A stretch of 64,000 nucleotides of DNA, taken from assembly GCF_943169845.1 (NCBI RefSeq), contig NZ_CALPBW010000008.1, positions 26,672 to 90,671 on the forward strand, given 5' to 3'. Of this stretch, positions 19,228 through 29,000 are shown one piece after another. The notes beneath the pieces were generated by a model. It worked only from the letters and a program-made list of their open reading frames with translations. It did not search any database and was not told where the DNA came from. The position numbers were made by a program, and so were the translations under genes. Each line of letters begins with the position of its first letter. Position 1 is the first letter of the stretch. The DNA comes from Peptoniphilus rachelemmaiella. GTDB lineage: Bacteria > Bacillota > Clostridia > Tissierellales > Peptoniphilaceae.

Positions 19228-20009
19228 AACTTCCTCTTTTCTCTTTCGCTTAGAAATAACAATTGCTGAATGTAGCCGGCATCGTCGCCGAAGCGGCTCG
19301 TGGCATAATCCGATGCCGCTTGTCCGTTTTTGAAATCGCCGAAGCGCGCCATGGCTCTGGCGATCCACACGTCCACGGGAAAGGCGTCTTTTTTTCCGTA
19401 GCCAAAGAGCAAAATGCAATCCGCCACCTTGGGCCCCACCCCTGAAAGCTGCATCAGGTAGGTCTTGGCTTCATTATACGCTAATTCGCGGGGCCGATGT
19501 AAGTCGAATTTTCCCGCGGCTACCAAGCGGGCCGTTTCGATTAAATACTTGTCCCGATAGCCCGCCCCGAGGGCGCGCATCTCATCCGAAGACAGGCCTG
19601 CCATCACTTCCGGTGCAGGCAAGCTGTAGGCGGTGAGGCCTTCCGCCTCCGCCAGTTTCTCGCCGTAGTTTTTCGACAGATCCAAGACGCTTTTTTGAAT
19701 GCGAAAGAGATTGTTGTTGGATGAGAGGATAAAGCCCACAATGGCTTCCCAGGGATCCTGTTTTAGAATCCGAAGGGACAAATAGGGCGCGAGGTCCTTT
19801 AAATCGTCGGCACTTTGCACCAATCGGGCGGCCCTCTCGTAATCGTGGCCTTCGTCGAAAAAGATGCCGCAGGCCTTTTCATCGCCTCGGGTCAGCTCGC
19901 CTTCTTTAAGAAAAAATGCGTCACTTCCGTTGACGGCACAGAGCGTGCCCTCGGCCTCTTCCCAGTGGTGGAACTGGCCGCTTTTTATGGTCATGACCGG
20001 ATCAAACAC
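19224..20009 (-). CDS. 8-oxoguanine DNA glycosylase (OGG1 type)
   Basis: A 261-residue helix-hairpin-helix GPD-family glycosylase/AP lyase. The hairpin LSGVGPKVADCILL provides the catalytic Lys (about residue 194), and FPVDVWIARAM provides the essential Asp (about 213), as in human OGG1. It removes oxidised guanine from DNA. The N-terminal 80 residues fit the OGG_N domain. The GTG start has AAAGGAGGCG upstream. Coupled to the DUF554 gene. Confidence 0.9.
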   Translation of the reverse strand: MFDPVMTIKSGQFHHWEEAEGTLCAVNGSDAFFLKEGELTRGDEKACGIFFDEGHDYERAARLVQSADDLKDLAPYLSLRILKQDPWEAIVGFILSSNNNLFRIQKSVLDLSKNYGEKLAEAEGLTAYSLPAPEVMAGLSSDEMRALGAGYRDKYLIETARLVAAGKFDLHRPRELAYNEAKTYLMQLSGVGPKVADCILLFGYGKKDAFPVDVWIARAMARFGDFKNGQAASDYATSRFGDDAGYIQQLLFLSEREKRKL

Positions 20010-20023
20010 AGGCGCCTCCTTTC

Positions 20024-20054
20024 AAAAAAATAAGAGCGAGGCATTTGCCCGCTC
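20024..20054 (-). terminator. Terminator after rex
   Basis: On the minus strand GAGCGGGC and GCCTCGCTC pair with one bulge, followed by TTATTTTTTT. Confidence 0.75.
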
Positions 20055-20068
20055 ATAAAATCGTCGAC

Positions 20069-20704
20069 CTAACGCTCGCTTTCGGTCAGGTAGTAGCTTA
20101 ATGTTAAAAGGCTGTCGGTGAGACGAATGTTTTCCACAACCACGGTGTCCGGCGCTTCCAAATCTTCCGGTGCGAAATTCCAAATGCCGCGGATTCCCGC
20201 CTCGATCAGGCGATCGGCAATGGCTTGGGCGCCTTCTTTCGGTACGGTTAAAATGGCGACTTCCACTTCTTTATGGGCTTCCATAAATTGTTCCAGCTCG
20301 TCGACGGAGCGAACTTCGTGATTGCCCACGGTGGTGCCGATGACATGCTCGTCTCGGTCGAACATGGCCACGATTTCAAAGCCGCTTTTCAAAAAGCCCT
20401 TGTAATTGCTGATAACCGAGCCCAATCGACCGGAACCGATAAGGATGGTTTTGTAAATTCTTGGAATTCCCAATATGTTTTCTAATTCCGTCTTTAAAAC
20501 GGCCACTTTGTATCCGTAGCCTTGTTGACCGAAGCCGCCGAAATTATTTAAGTCTTGACGAATTTGCGACGCCGTAAATCCCGTTAAATCACTTAATTCT
20601 TGGGAGGAGATGCGATCTTCGCCACGATCGTCTAATTCGATTAAGTATCTATAATATTTCGGAAGCCTTCTTATGACGGTTTCTGAAACCTTACCTTTAC
20701 GCAT
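20069..20704 (-). CDS. rex: Redox-sensing transcriptional repressor Rex
   Basis: Winged-helix DNA-binding domain at residues 1-75 (VIRRLPKYYRYL, FTASQIRQDLNNFGGFG) followed by an NAD(H)-binding Rossmann domain (TILIGSGRLGSVISN). Rex releases DNA when NADH is high and so controls fermentation genes. Its 211 residues are normal. The ATG at 20704 (MRKGKVSETV) fits AAAGGTGAT about 11 bases away; TTG or GTG codons just upstream are possible. Likely targets here include ldh, though I found no convincing Rex box. Confidence 0.94.
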   Translation of the reverse strand: MRKGKVSETVIRRLPKYYRYLIELDDRGEDRISSQELSDLTGFTASQIRQDLNNFGGFGQQGYGYKVAVLKTELENILGIPRIYKTILIGSGRLGSVISNYKGFLKSGFEIVAMFDRDEHVIGTTVGNHEVRSVDELEQFMEAHKEVEVAILTVPKEGAQAIADRLIEAGIRGIWNFAPEDLEAPDTVVVENIRLTDSLLTLSYYLTESER

Positions 20705-20879
20705 AGCCAATAGTATCACCTTTCGCTCTTTCTATTTTTAAGAATGTTACGAATTTATCTAATTCTATGAACTAGTATACAAAAAAAACCATCGCTTGAA
20801 AAGCCTTATTCCACGATTTTCCCGACTTTTTCTCCCCGTCCTTTTCTGCTATGATGTTTTTATGAAGGAGGAGAGGCAC

Positions 20880-22784
20880 TTGGCAATCGTATCGGCACAA
20901 GGTTTGGAGAAGACTTTTTACATCGACCCTATTTTAAAGGACGTGGGGTTTTTAATCGAAGCAGGCGAAAAAATCGGCCTCATCGGAAACAACGGCAGCG
21001 GAAAAACCACCCTCATGGCCATGTTGGCTGGAGAACTCACGCCGGACGGGGGAAGTATTTCCACCACCAAGGATTTGGAGGTGGGCTATTTGGCCCAACA
21101 CGTGGCCGTGACCGAAGGGGCCAGCATATACGACGAGTGCATGGCCTCCTTTCAAGCGGTAATCGAACTTGAAGAAAAGCTCCGCGCCATGGAGGTGGAA
21201 ATGGCCCATCTGGAAGGCGAGGCCCTGGAAGAGCACATCGCCCGCTACCAGGTGTTGGTTGATCGCTACGAAAAAAGCGGCGGCTACAGCCGGGAGAGTG
21301 CCGTCACCGGCGCCCTGCGCGGCCTGGGTTTTTCCGAAGAGGAAATGCATATGCCGGCGGAAAATCTTTCCGGGGGCCAAAAATCTCGCCTGGCTCTCGC
21401 CAAACTCCTTCTCCACGAGCCGGATCTCCTTCTTTTAGACGAGCCCACCAACCACCTGGACATGGATTCCATCGCCTGGTTGGAAAAGTTTTTAAAGGCC
21501 TTTAAAGGCGCCGTGGTGGTCATCAGCCACGACCGCTACTTTTTAGACGCCATTGTGGATCGCATTCTCTTTTTAAAAGACGCTGCCCTGAAAAGCTATC
21601 AGGGAGACTACACCAATTTCGTCCGCCGCAGACAGGAAGAGGAAGATCAAATGCGCCACGCCTACGTCATGCAGCAAAAGGAAATTAAGCGCCAAGAAGA
21701 AATGATCAAGCGCTACGCCTCCTGGAACCGGGAAAAAAGTGTTCGGGCCGCAAGAAGCAAGCAAAAGCAATTGGACAAAATGGAGCGTCTGGACGATGTG
21801 AAGGGCGAAAAAAATCTTCTCCTCTCCTTCGCCCCGGCCACGGAAAGCGGCCGCGACGTGCTCCATATCGAGCATCTCTCGAAGTCCTTTCCCACAAAGC
21901 CCTTGTTCGACGACGTCACCTTTCCCATTTACAAAGGGGAACGGGTAGGGCTTATCGGCCCCAACGGCATCGGAAAGAGTACCCTCTTTAAAATCATCAT
22001 GAATGAACTTGCCCCCACATCCGGCGAGGTGCAAATGGGAAAGGGCGTGACCATCGCCTATTTCGATCAGGAAATGAAGACCCTGGACGAAAACAAAACC
22101 GTGGCGGAAGAGCTCTGGGACCGCTACCCGAAGCTGGACCGCTTTCAAATTCACGCCTACCTGGCCCGCTTCCTCTTTACCGGCGACGATTTGGACAAGC
22201 GCATCGGCGATCTTTCCGGCGGGGAAAAGGGGCGTTTGTCTCTTTTAATCATTATGCTCTCAGGCGCCAATTTCCTTCTCCTCGACGAGCCCACCAATCA
22301 CCTGGACATTGAAAGCAAGGAATCCTTGGAGGCGGCGCTGAAGGACTACACGGGCACCATCCTTACCATTAGCCACGACCGCTACTTCCTGGACCGGGTG
22401 GCTACGAAAATCGTCTGCCTCTCCGAGGAGGGCACCTTTATGGTGGACGGCGACTACACCTATTTCCTGAAGAAGTGGGAAGATGCCCACAAAGTGGAGG
22501 AAGAGGAAGAGGAGATTACCAAGACCCAAATCGTAAAGGAAAAGAAGCGGTCGCGGGAGGAACAAAAAGAAGCCCGCCGGCGAAAAAAAGCCCTGCGAGA
22601 CACGGAGGCCGAGATCCACGCCCTGGAGGCGGAAATCGAAGCCATGGACGCCACCTTAGCGGATCCCGCCACCTACGACGACCACCGGGAAGCACTGGCG
22701 CTTTCCCAAAAGCGGGACAGCGCCCAAGAGGAATTAGACGCCCTTTACGACGAATGGTTTGCCCTCTCGGCGGAAGAGGAATAA
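20880..22784 (+). CDS. ABC-F family ATPase (ribosome-associated)
   Basis: A soluble protein of about 634 residues with two ATP-binding cassettes and no membrane domain: Walker A GNNGSGKTT and GPNGIGKST, signatures LSGGQKSRL and LSGGEKGRL, Walker B LLLLDEPTNHLD and FLLLDEPTNHLD. The linker and a charged C-terminal coiled coil (from about residue 555) match the Uup/YdiF group that acts on stalled ribosomes. The TTG at 20880 is chosen because AAGGAGGAGAGG lies just upstream; the ATG at 20796 would add a poorly matching hydrophobic stretch. It is transcribed divergently from rex. Confidence 0.9.
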   Translation: MAIVSAQGLEKTFYIDPILKDVGFLIEAGEKIGLIGNNGSGKTTLMAMLAGELTPDGGSISTTKDLEVGYLAQHVAVTEGASIYDECMASFQAVIELEEKLRAMEVEMAHLEGEALEEHIARYQVLVDRYEKSGGYSRESAVTGALRGLGFSEEEMHMPAENLSGGQKSRLALAKLLLHEPDLLLLDEPTNHLDMDSIAWLEKFLKAFKGAVVVISHDRYFLDAIVDRILFLKDAALKSYQGDYTNFVRRRQEEEDQMRHAYVMQQKEIKRQEEMIKRYASWNREKSVRAARSKQKQLDKMERLDDVKGEKNLLLSFAPATESGRDVLHIEHLSKSFPTKPLFDDVTFPIYKGERVGLIGPNGIGKSTLFKIIMNELAPTSGEVQMGKGVTIAYFDQEMKTLDENKTVAEELWDRYPKLDRFQIHAYLARFLFTGDDLDKRIGDLSGGEKGRLSLLIIMLSGANFLLLDEPTNHLDIESKESLEAALKDYTGTILTISHDRYFLDRVATKIVCLSEEGTFMVDGDYTYFLKKWEDAHKVEEEEEEITKTQIVKEKKRSREEQKEARRRKKALRDTEAEIHALEAEIEAMDATLADPATYDDHREALALSQKRDSAQEELDALYDEWFALSAEEE

Positions 22785-22809
22785 AACGGCACAGATGTGT
22801 CGTTTTTTT
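22785..22809 (+). terminator. Terminator after the ABC-F gene
   Basis: ACGGCACA-GA-TGTGTCGT followed by TTTTTTT. Confidence 0.85.
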
Positions 22810-22944
22810 ATTTAAATCGAAAAAACAGACCCTGAGCAGGAGAAAAGAGAAAAAATTTATTTTAATGGTATTCACTTTCCCTTTCTTCCCTTTTTCTTCC
22901 CGTTCTCATTTTCAACATCCCGCTATTTTCACGCTTCGCCTTTT

Positions 22945-23137
22945 TAATCCACATTTCCTTCACAGTATACACAGATCTATCCACACGCCACCGCCCTTAT
23001 TCACGGGATTTTGAAAAGTTATCCACCTTATCCACAGGCTTATGCACGTTTTCCCGAAATCACCTTCCGGAATGGACATAATCTCTAAGATCTGTCTATT
23101 TTGTGGGATTTGTCACCATTCTGCCTCTTTATGCACT
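22945..23137 (+). repeat. Cluster of DnaA-box-like 9-mers in a 370-bp non-coding stretch
   Basis: Between the ABC-F terminator and the tsaD terminator there is no credible gene. The plus strand holds one perfect DnaA box TTATCCACA (23028-23036). Near matches are TTATCCACC (23019), CTATCCACA (22977), TAATCCACA (22945), TTATTCACG (22997), TTATGCACG (23040), TTATGCACT (23129) and GTATACACA (22965). All face the same way and most fall within 105 bp. Upstream (22860-22960) the strand is strikingly pyrimidine-rich. A DnaA-binding locus is likely; see findings for why oriC is doubtful. Confidence 0.65.
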
Positions 23138-23183
23138 ATTTTTCGCTTTCCTTACTTATTCTCATTCCCGACTTTACATGGGC

Positions 23184-23214
23184 AAAACAAAACCGCAGCC
23201 TGTTTCGCTGCGGT
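23184..23214 (-). terminator. Terminator after tsaD
   Basis: On the minus strand ACCGCAGC-GAAACAG-GCTGCGGT followed by TTTGTTTT. Confidence 0.88.
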
Positions 23215-23221
23215 CATTTTT

Positions 23222-24217
23222 TTATTCCAGACCCAAATTGGGATCGGCAAACACCGAGCCCGCCTCGCCTTTTAAGTGGCTGTAGTAGCCCACCGAGGCG
23301 ATCATGGCGGCGTTGTCGGTGCAGAGGACAGGATCCGGGTAGTAAATGGCCACGCCCTCTTTCTCGCCCCGGCTTTCCATGGCACCGCGAAGGCCGGAAT
23401 TGGCGCTGACCCCGCCGGCGAGGACGATGGTCTTCTCCCCGAGCTTTCTTGCCAGACGGAAGGATTTTTCCACGAGGACGTCGATGACGGCGGCCTGGAA
23501 GGAGGCAGCCATGTCCGCCACGCGGATTTCTTCGCCCTTTTGCTTCGCCTGATTTAATTCGTTTAACACGGCGGTCTTAAGGCCCGAGAAGCTGAAGTCG
23601 TAGCTGCCCGCCTCAAGCATGACCCTTGGAAGGTCGTAGGTCTCCTCGCCTTCTTTGGCCAGCTTGTCGATAATTGGCCCGCCGGGGTAGCCGATGCCCA
23701 TGGCCCGGGCCACTTTGTCGAAGGCCTCGCCTGCGGCGTCGTCCCGCGTCTTGCCGTAGAGGGTAAAGTCCACGTAGTCGGTGACGTGAATCAAATAGCT
23801 GTGGCCCCCGGAGACGATGAGCCCGACAAAGGGCGGCTCCAGATCCTTGTGGGTCAGGTAATTGGCGCAGATGTGGCCGCGAATGTGGTTCACCCCCACA
23901 AAGGGCTTGTGGTTCGCCAGGGCCAGCCCCCGCGCCGCCGTGAGCCCGACGAGGAGAGCGCCGATGAGCCCGGGGCCGCGAGTGGCGCAGATCAGGTCCA
24001 CATCCTCCATGGTAATTCCCGCCTCTTCCAAGGCCAGATCCAGCATGGGCAAAATGGCGGAGACGTGTTTTCTGGATGCGATCTCCGGCACCACGCCGCC
24101 GAAAAGCCTGTGAATTTCAATTTGTGATGAAATCATATTGGACAAAATCTCTCGTCCGTCTCGCACGACGGCCACGGAGGTTTCGTCGCAGGAAGATTCC
24201 ACGCCCAGTGTCAACAT
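23222..24217 (-). CDS. tsaD: tRNA N6-adenosine threonylcarbamoyltransferase TsaD
   Basis: Transfers the threonylcarbamoyl group to A37 of ANN-decoding tRNAs. ASKHA-fold protein of 331 residues starting LTLGVESSCDETSVAVV, with the metal-binding His residues in VNHIRGHICAN and the late GGVSANSGLR motif. GAGGTGG precedes the ATG. It is the last gene of the tsaE-tsaB-rimI-tsaD operon, one base after rimI. Confidence 0.97.
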   Translation of the reverse strand: MLTLGVESSCDETSVAVVRDGREILSNMISSQIEIHRLFGGVVPEIASRKHVSAILPMLDLALEEAGITMEDVDLICATRGPGLIGALLVGLTAARGLALANHKPFVGVNHIRGHICANYLTHKDLEPPFVGLIVSGGHSYLIHVTDYVDFTLYGKTRDDAAGEAFDKVARAMGIGYPGGPIIDKLAKEGEETYDLPRVMLEAGSYDFSFSGLKTAVLNELNQAKQKGEEIRVADMAASFQAAVIDVLVEKSFRLARKLGEKTIVLAGGVSANSGLRGAMESRGEKEGVAIYYPDPVLCTDNAAMIASVGYYSHLKGEAGSVFADPNLGLE

Positions 24218-24218
24218 A

Positions 24219-24662
24219 TTACCACCTCTTCCAATAAATCAGCCCGTCGCGCTTCACGTGGGCGTAGTAATTCTTTCGTACCCCTTCCAATTGAAAGCCC
24301 AAGGATTCATAGAGCTTAATGGCGGGAACATTGTCGTCTCTCACTTCCAGAGTGGCGGAGGTCATGTCCTTTTCGTAGACGGCGAAAAGGTAATGATTCA
24401 TCATGTAGCGGCCGTAGCCGTTTCCGCGAAATTCACCGCCGATGGCCACATTGCCGATGTGGGCCTGATCCCCTAAAAGCCATGCCCCCACATAGCCGAT
24501 GATGACGTCGTGGTAGAGGAGCACTTCGTAATAGGTGAGGGGATTGTTAAGCTCCCGCTTCCAACTGTCTCGGGACCAGGGCACGGTAAAGCTTTCCTCC
24601 TCAATGGCCATGATGTCGTCTAAATCCTCAACTGTCGCTTCTCGCGTCGAGAGATTCTCCAT
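24219..24662 (-). CDS. rimI: Ribosomal protein S18-alanine N-acetyltransferase RimI
   Basis: GNAT acetyltransferase of 147 residues. The acetyl-CoA binding motif is in FRGNGYGRYMM, and LEVRDDNVPAIKLYESLGF is the family signature. The ATG at 24662 is used because GGAGGAAAC directly precedes it; the longer open frame back to 24773 runs through tsaB. It overlaps tsaB by 35 bases and is followed by tsaD, the standard Firmicute order. Confidence 0.93.
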   Translation of the reverse strand: MENLSTREATVEDLDDIMAIEEESFTVPWSRDSWKRELNNPLTYYEVLLYHDVIIGYVGAWLLGDQAHIGNVAIGGEFRGNGYGRYMMNHYLFAVYEKDMTSATLEVRDDNVPAIKLYESLGFQLEGVRKNYYAHVKRDGLIYWKRW

Positions 24663-25338
24663 GTTTCCTCCTGTATTCTCGCATGGCCTGTGTGGGCCGT
24701 AGGTAATTGGGCTCCAGGGCATAGGGATTGGAGGGCCCTTCTGCTTCAAACTGCTGAGCGCCTTCAAAGGCAATGGCCGCCGCCGACACCCGGGACAGGT
24801 GATCGGGATAGAGGATAAAATCCTCCCGCGCAGAAAATGCCTCCCGATACTTCTTTAAGCCGTCGCCGATTAAAATGGCGCCTTCAGGCGCTTCTTCCAG
24901 AATAGATGATACCGGATAGGCATCGTCTTTTTTCAGGCGCACCAGTTCCTCGCCTTTTTTTTCGAAGACGCCGGCATAGACCCGCTCCCTCCGCGCATCG
25001 AAGAGGGGGATCACCACGCCCTCGGTGGCCACTTCCCGGGCCAGGGCCTTTAAGGTGGAGACGCCGACGACGGGAACATTTAAGGTGTGACCGAAGACCT
25101 TTGCCAAAACCACGGAGATCCTGAGTCCGGTGAAGGAGCCGGGGCCTACGCCGGTGGCGATGAGATCCACATCTTCCATGGCCCAATCCGCCGAATCGAG
25201 CATATGTTGAATCATGGCAATGAGCCCTTCAGAATGGCTCGCTTTGCTATTGACCGACGCTTCCGCCACGACCTTTTCATCTTCCACCAGGGCGCAGGTG
25301 GTTTCCATGGTGGCCGTATCAAAGGCGAGAATTTTCAT
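24628..25338 (-). CDS. tsaB: t6A biosynthesis scaffold protein TsaB
   Basis: ASKHA-fold partner of TsaD of 236 residues. It begins MKILAFDTATMETTCALV and carries the diagnostic TGVGPGSFTGLRIS. It scaffolds the TsaBDE complex. GGAGGTG precedes the ATG. It overlaps tsaE by 20 bases and rimI by 35. Confidence 0.96.
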   Translation of the reverse strand: MKILAFDTATMETTCALVEDEKVVAEASVNSKASHSEGLIAMIQHMLDSADWAMEDVDLIATGVGPGSFTGLRISVVLAKVFGHTLNVPVVGVSTLKALAREVATEGVVIPLFDARRERVYAGVFEKKGEELVRLKKDDAYPVSSILEEAPEGAILIGDGLKKYREAFSAREDFILYPDHLSRVSAAAIAFEGAQQFEAEGPSNPYALEPNYLRPTQAMREYRRKHGESLDARSDS

Positions 25339-25783
25339 AAGCCAGCACCTCCTCTTCCAGTTCCTTTCCCCGCGGGCCGAAGCCTGTGGCTATCACATCC
25401 CGCGTGACTTCGTCGATGCGCCTAAATTCCAGGCGTAACACATCCTCGGGAAGGCTGTCTGCAATGATATCTGCCCATTCCACGGCACAGACGGCGCCGG
25501 AATCCAGCATGTCTTCGCCGCCCATGTCGAAAAATTCATCTTCATCTTTCAGTCGATAAACGTCGAAATGGTAAAGGGGCAGTTCCCCTTCGTATATATT
25601 TAAAATGGCGAAGGTGGCGCTGGTCACCTCCGAGGAAAGGCCCATGCCCTTGGCCAGCGCCTTGACAAAAGTGGTCTTTCCCGTGCCCAAATCCCCGACG
25701 AGGGCCAAAACGTCGTAGGCTTTTAATTTTTTTCCTAAATACAAACCGAAGGCTTCGGTTTGTGCGGTGGTTTTCAGTCTCAT
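25319..25783 (-). CDS. tsaE: t6A biosynthesis ATPase TsaE
   Basis: Small P-loop ATPase of 154 residues with Walker A GDLGTGKTTFVKALAKG, SATFAILNIYEG and the YHFDVYRL Walker B region. It regenerates the TsaB-TsaD complex. AGGAGGAAGCT precedes the ATG. It is the first gene of the four-gene t6A operon. Confidence 0.96.
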   Translation of the reverse strand: MRLKTTAQTEAFGLYLGKKLKAYDVLALVGDLGTGKTTFVKALAKGMGLSSEVTSATFAILNIYEGELPLYHFDVYRLKDEDEFFDMGGEDMLDSGAVCAVEWADIIADSLPEDVLRLEFRRIDEVTRDVIATGFGPRGKELEEEVLAYENSRL

Positions 25784-25801
25784 AGCTTCCTCCTGCTTCT
25801 T

Positions 25802-25807
25802 ATTATA
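25802..25807 (-). promoter_or_regulatory. -10 element of the tsaE operon
   Basis: A perfect TATAAT on the minus strand lies about 20 bases before tsaE; the matching -35 is weak. Confidence 0.45.
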
Positions 25808-25907
25808 GTCAATCTATGGAAAAGAGAAAAGCGGCTACGGCTCCGGACTTTGCAAAATCGAAATAACGCTCTCATTGTTTCTCAATTTGTTCATACTTAA
25901 TTGCACG

Positions 25908-25943
25908 AAAAATCGAGTAAGCAAAATGCTTACTCGATTTTAA
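25908..25943. terminator. Terminator after the SLH/LRR gene
   Basis: AAAATCGAGTAAGC-AAAAT-GCTTACTCGATTTT is a perfect 14-base stem flanked by A and T tracts. It can end the minus-strand transcript from 30615. The rest of 25784-26013 holds only the tsaE promoter. Confidence 0.9.
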
Positions 25944-26013
25944 AGAACTACACTAAATGCTGATTTCGATTTCGTGAAATTTAATGTCAATTTTTGTGCC
26001 AAGTCATTAAAAA

Positions 26014-29000
26014 CTAGCGTCGTGTGATAATGACATCCTCGTCAAAGCTTCCATACCCGGATCCTTCTGTAATCACAGTATGTGACGGTAATTCTACGCT
26101 TTTCAATCTCTTATTTAGTTTAAAGGCACCATCCCCAATTTTTGTTACAGAATCGGGAATTCGCAAAACCCATAGGTCATTGTCATAAAATGCAGTTTCT
26201 CCAATCTCAGTTACCGTGTTCGGTATGGTTAATTCACTTAATATATTAGTACTGAATGCACCTCTCTCAATAACTTCGAGATTGCTCGGCAATCTTAGTT
26301 CGACAAGACTGTTCTTCCAAAATGCGAATTCCCCTATACGGGTAACTGAATCCGAAATGTCCAGACTTCTCATTCTTTTATTAAAGGCAAAGGCTCTATC
26401 CCCAATCGTTACGATTGATCTGGGAATATACAACTCTGTTAGATCATTCAACTCAAATGCGTAGGCACCGATCGCGAGCTCTTTCCCTTCCATCTCCGCA
26501 TCGTAGTCAGGCAGTGTTAACTTCGTTATTCCGCTCTGATAGAATGCCTCCGACTCGATTCTTTCAACGGAATCAGGGATGGTCAGTTCTCCTATTGTCG
26601 TGTCAGAATAATCATCTCCCTTAAAGGTGTATTTTTCAATTACCGTCATCCGATTTGAAATTTTTACCTTTCTTAACGGGTTATAACTGAAGGCGCTATC
26701 GCCCACTCTTTCAACGGAATCAGGAAGAATCGCCTGCGCCAGTTTATTTTGTCGGAATGCACCGTCTCCAATCTCAATAACCGATTCGGGGATATTAACC
26801 CGTATCAATTGATTTCCTGCAAAGGCATCCTCTCCAATGGTATGAAGGCCATTAGGCAATCCAATCGATTGCAACTTATTCTGCCTAAATGCATCCTTTT
26901 GTATTTCTTCAACTGTTTCAGGGATGGTCACTGATGTCAACACAGGTCTCTCCGTGTTCCACGGAGAAAATGCACTGTCGCCGATGATCCTGACCTCTAC
27001 ACCTGCTATTTGACTCGGGATGTTCACCCTTGTCTTTTCGCCTATATATTGAACGATGGTTCCCGTTGAACGATCAAATCTATAATCGCCTACAGTGACC
27101 ACGTCCGGCTCTTTAGGTTCATCCGGATTAGGTGCGGGCGGATTCGGCGGTTTAGGTTCGCCCGGATCAGGTACGGGCGGTGTCGGTGGGTTCGGCGGCG
27201 TGGGTTCATCTTCTTGTTTGTCTTGAATTTTTTGAATAATACTTTCCAAGCTTTCAATCCATGTATTGACCTTTTTATTTGATGCTGCCGCCTTTTCGTC
27301 GTTTGACCAATCCCCATAATTGTTTCCTATGGCATACACGCGGGACTGCGTTTCTATTTCTTTTAAAGCATCCTTATCCGTCTGATCAATCTTTTGGTAT
27401 GCGGCCGTCCGTCTCAGCGCCTTTGCTTGCTCTAACAGCCGAACAAGTTCATTTAGTTTTGAAGTTAATTGATTGTATAAACCCTTTACTTGATCCAGAG
27501 AAACGTCCAGTTTTTTCATGGTCGCTTGGTATTTGCTCGGCGTTCTGTTTGCCTTATTTTTTGCATAAAGCACTGTGTCTTTTGCTCTGGCTTTTAACGT
27601 ATCGATTTGCTTGATCGACGGAGACTTTTGTGTCTGTTTAAAATCCGCTCTCTCTTCAATCGCTTCGATTTTAGCCAAGTACTCTTCTATCGCCTTGATC
27701 TTCTTGTCCAGTTGTTCTGCCTTATCGGCCGTTAACGCCGTTTCTCTTTTTAGCTCATAGATTTGTTCTTCCAACAATGTGTGGTGACCCTGATAAAGTC
27801 CTGCAAGATCGAAATCCGCATACATGTAAACCCAAGCCCCGTGGCTCATCATTCCATACATATCAAGATCATTCAATTTTTCTTTTCCATTTTGGTAGCT
27901 TTGTTTTATATCGATGTGTCCACGATAGATGGCTTTATGGCGTAAGCCTCCATCAAGCCATACCGGACGTGTTCCTAGCAATAATAGGGAGAATTCCGCA
28001 CCGAGATCAGCATTTGTTTCTAATTGACCCTCTAATCTTTTGTGCTTCTTTTCCTCTAAATCCTTTTTTGTAATAGCGATCATTTTAAATCGCTTACCGA
28101 CATCTCGATTGCTTATATGCACATCTTTTTCTTGTTGAACCTGTTGGATTAGATAGACTGTCTCGTTCTCAAACTTTTTATCGAAAACATTGACATTTAC
28201 AGATGAACTGTCCGTTAACTGACTTTCACTAATCAGTTCCACTTCTAATTCTCCGTAAACATTGATATAAACTGCTGCCAATAATGCCAGCATATCGCTA
28301 ACTTCGCCAATAGAACCTTTTGTAGATTGCTCAATTGCCACCTGCCCTCCGGGGTACAAGGGAATTTTAGCATAACCTAAAAAGTATTTATCCTTAGAAA
28401 AATTATTCGTTTGTTTTAATTTCTTCGTTATAAAGTCATTTGATTTTTCTTGACCCAAACTCCTGAGAAAGCGCGTAAAATTAACCTTTTCATTGAACTT
28501 TAGATTCAACTTCATGTCCATTTGTTGCCGTTCCGCCAAACCGGCATGAAGTAATTTTAGTCCTTCCCTCGAATGCTGAATTTTTACATCGGCAAGTGTT
28601 TGCGCCAAATAGTTATAAAAGATCTCCCCATTTAAAGTCGTTTGGGCTGAGTCTCCGTCCATCGCGTTGTTGATGTTTGTGCCGCCGGCTACATTCAGCG
28701 CCACCTCGGAATAAGCCTCATGGCTGACGTCTTTTCCCATCACCCAATTGAATGCTTTTTGTGCCCATTCCCAGTATTCCTTTGGCAATTCTTTTAATTT
28801 TACCGAATTGGCCATTCCACCATGGATCGATCCCCAGTAGCTAACTTTGGTGTCATTCAGTTTTTTCTCGTGTTCAAAACCTTTTCCTTTTAATTGCAGT
28901 TTGCCACCGTGCAGAGAATTGACATCAATAGTTTCTTTTCCCTTAGGAGACGGCGGCAATTGGATGAAATCTTCTGCGTTACTCTTTTCCACGAGCTGTG

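Noticed and set aside
20705..20795. Rex operator in the rex promoter region
   Set aside because: No TTGTGA-N6-TCACAA-like palindrome is visible; only an A/T-rich stretch.
22475..23014. Plus-strand frame of 179 codons running past the ABC-F gene
   Set aside because: It is out of frame with the ABC-F coding sequence for its first half and crosses the terminator; the second half is the pyrimidine-rich non-coding tract.
22860..23140. Calling the DnaA-box cluster the chromosomal origin oriC
   Set aside because: dnaA, dnaN, rpmH, gyrB and similar marker genes are absent, and gene orientation does not switch at the cluster: most genes on both sides are on the minus strand.
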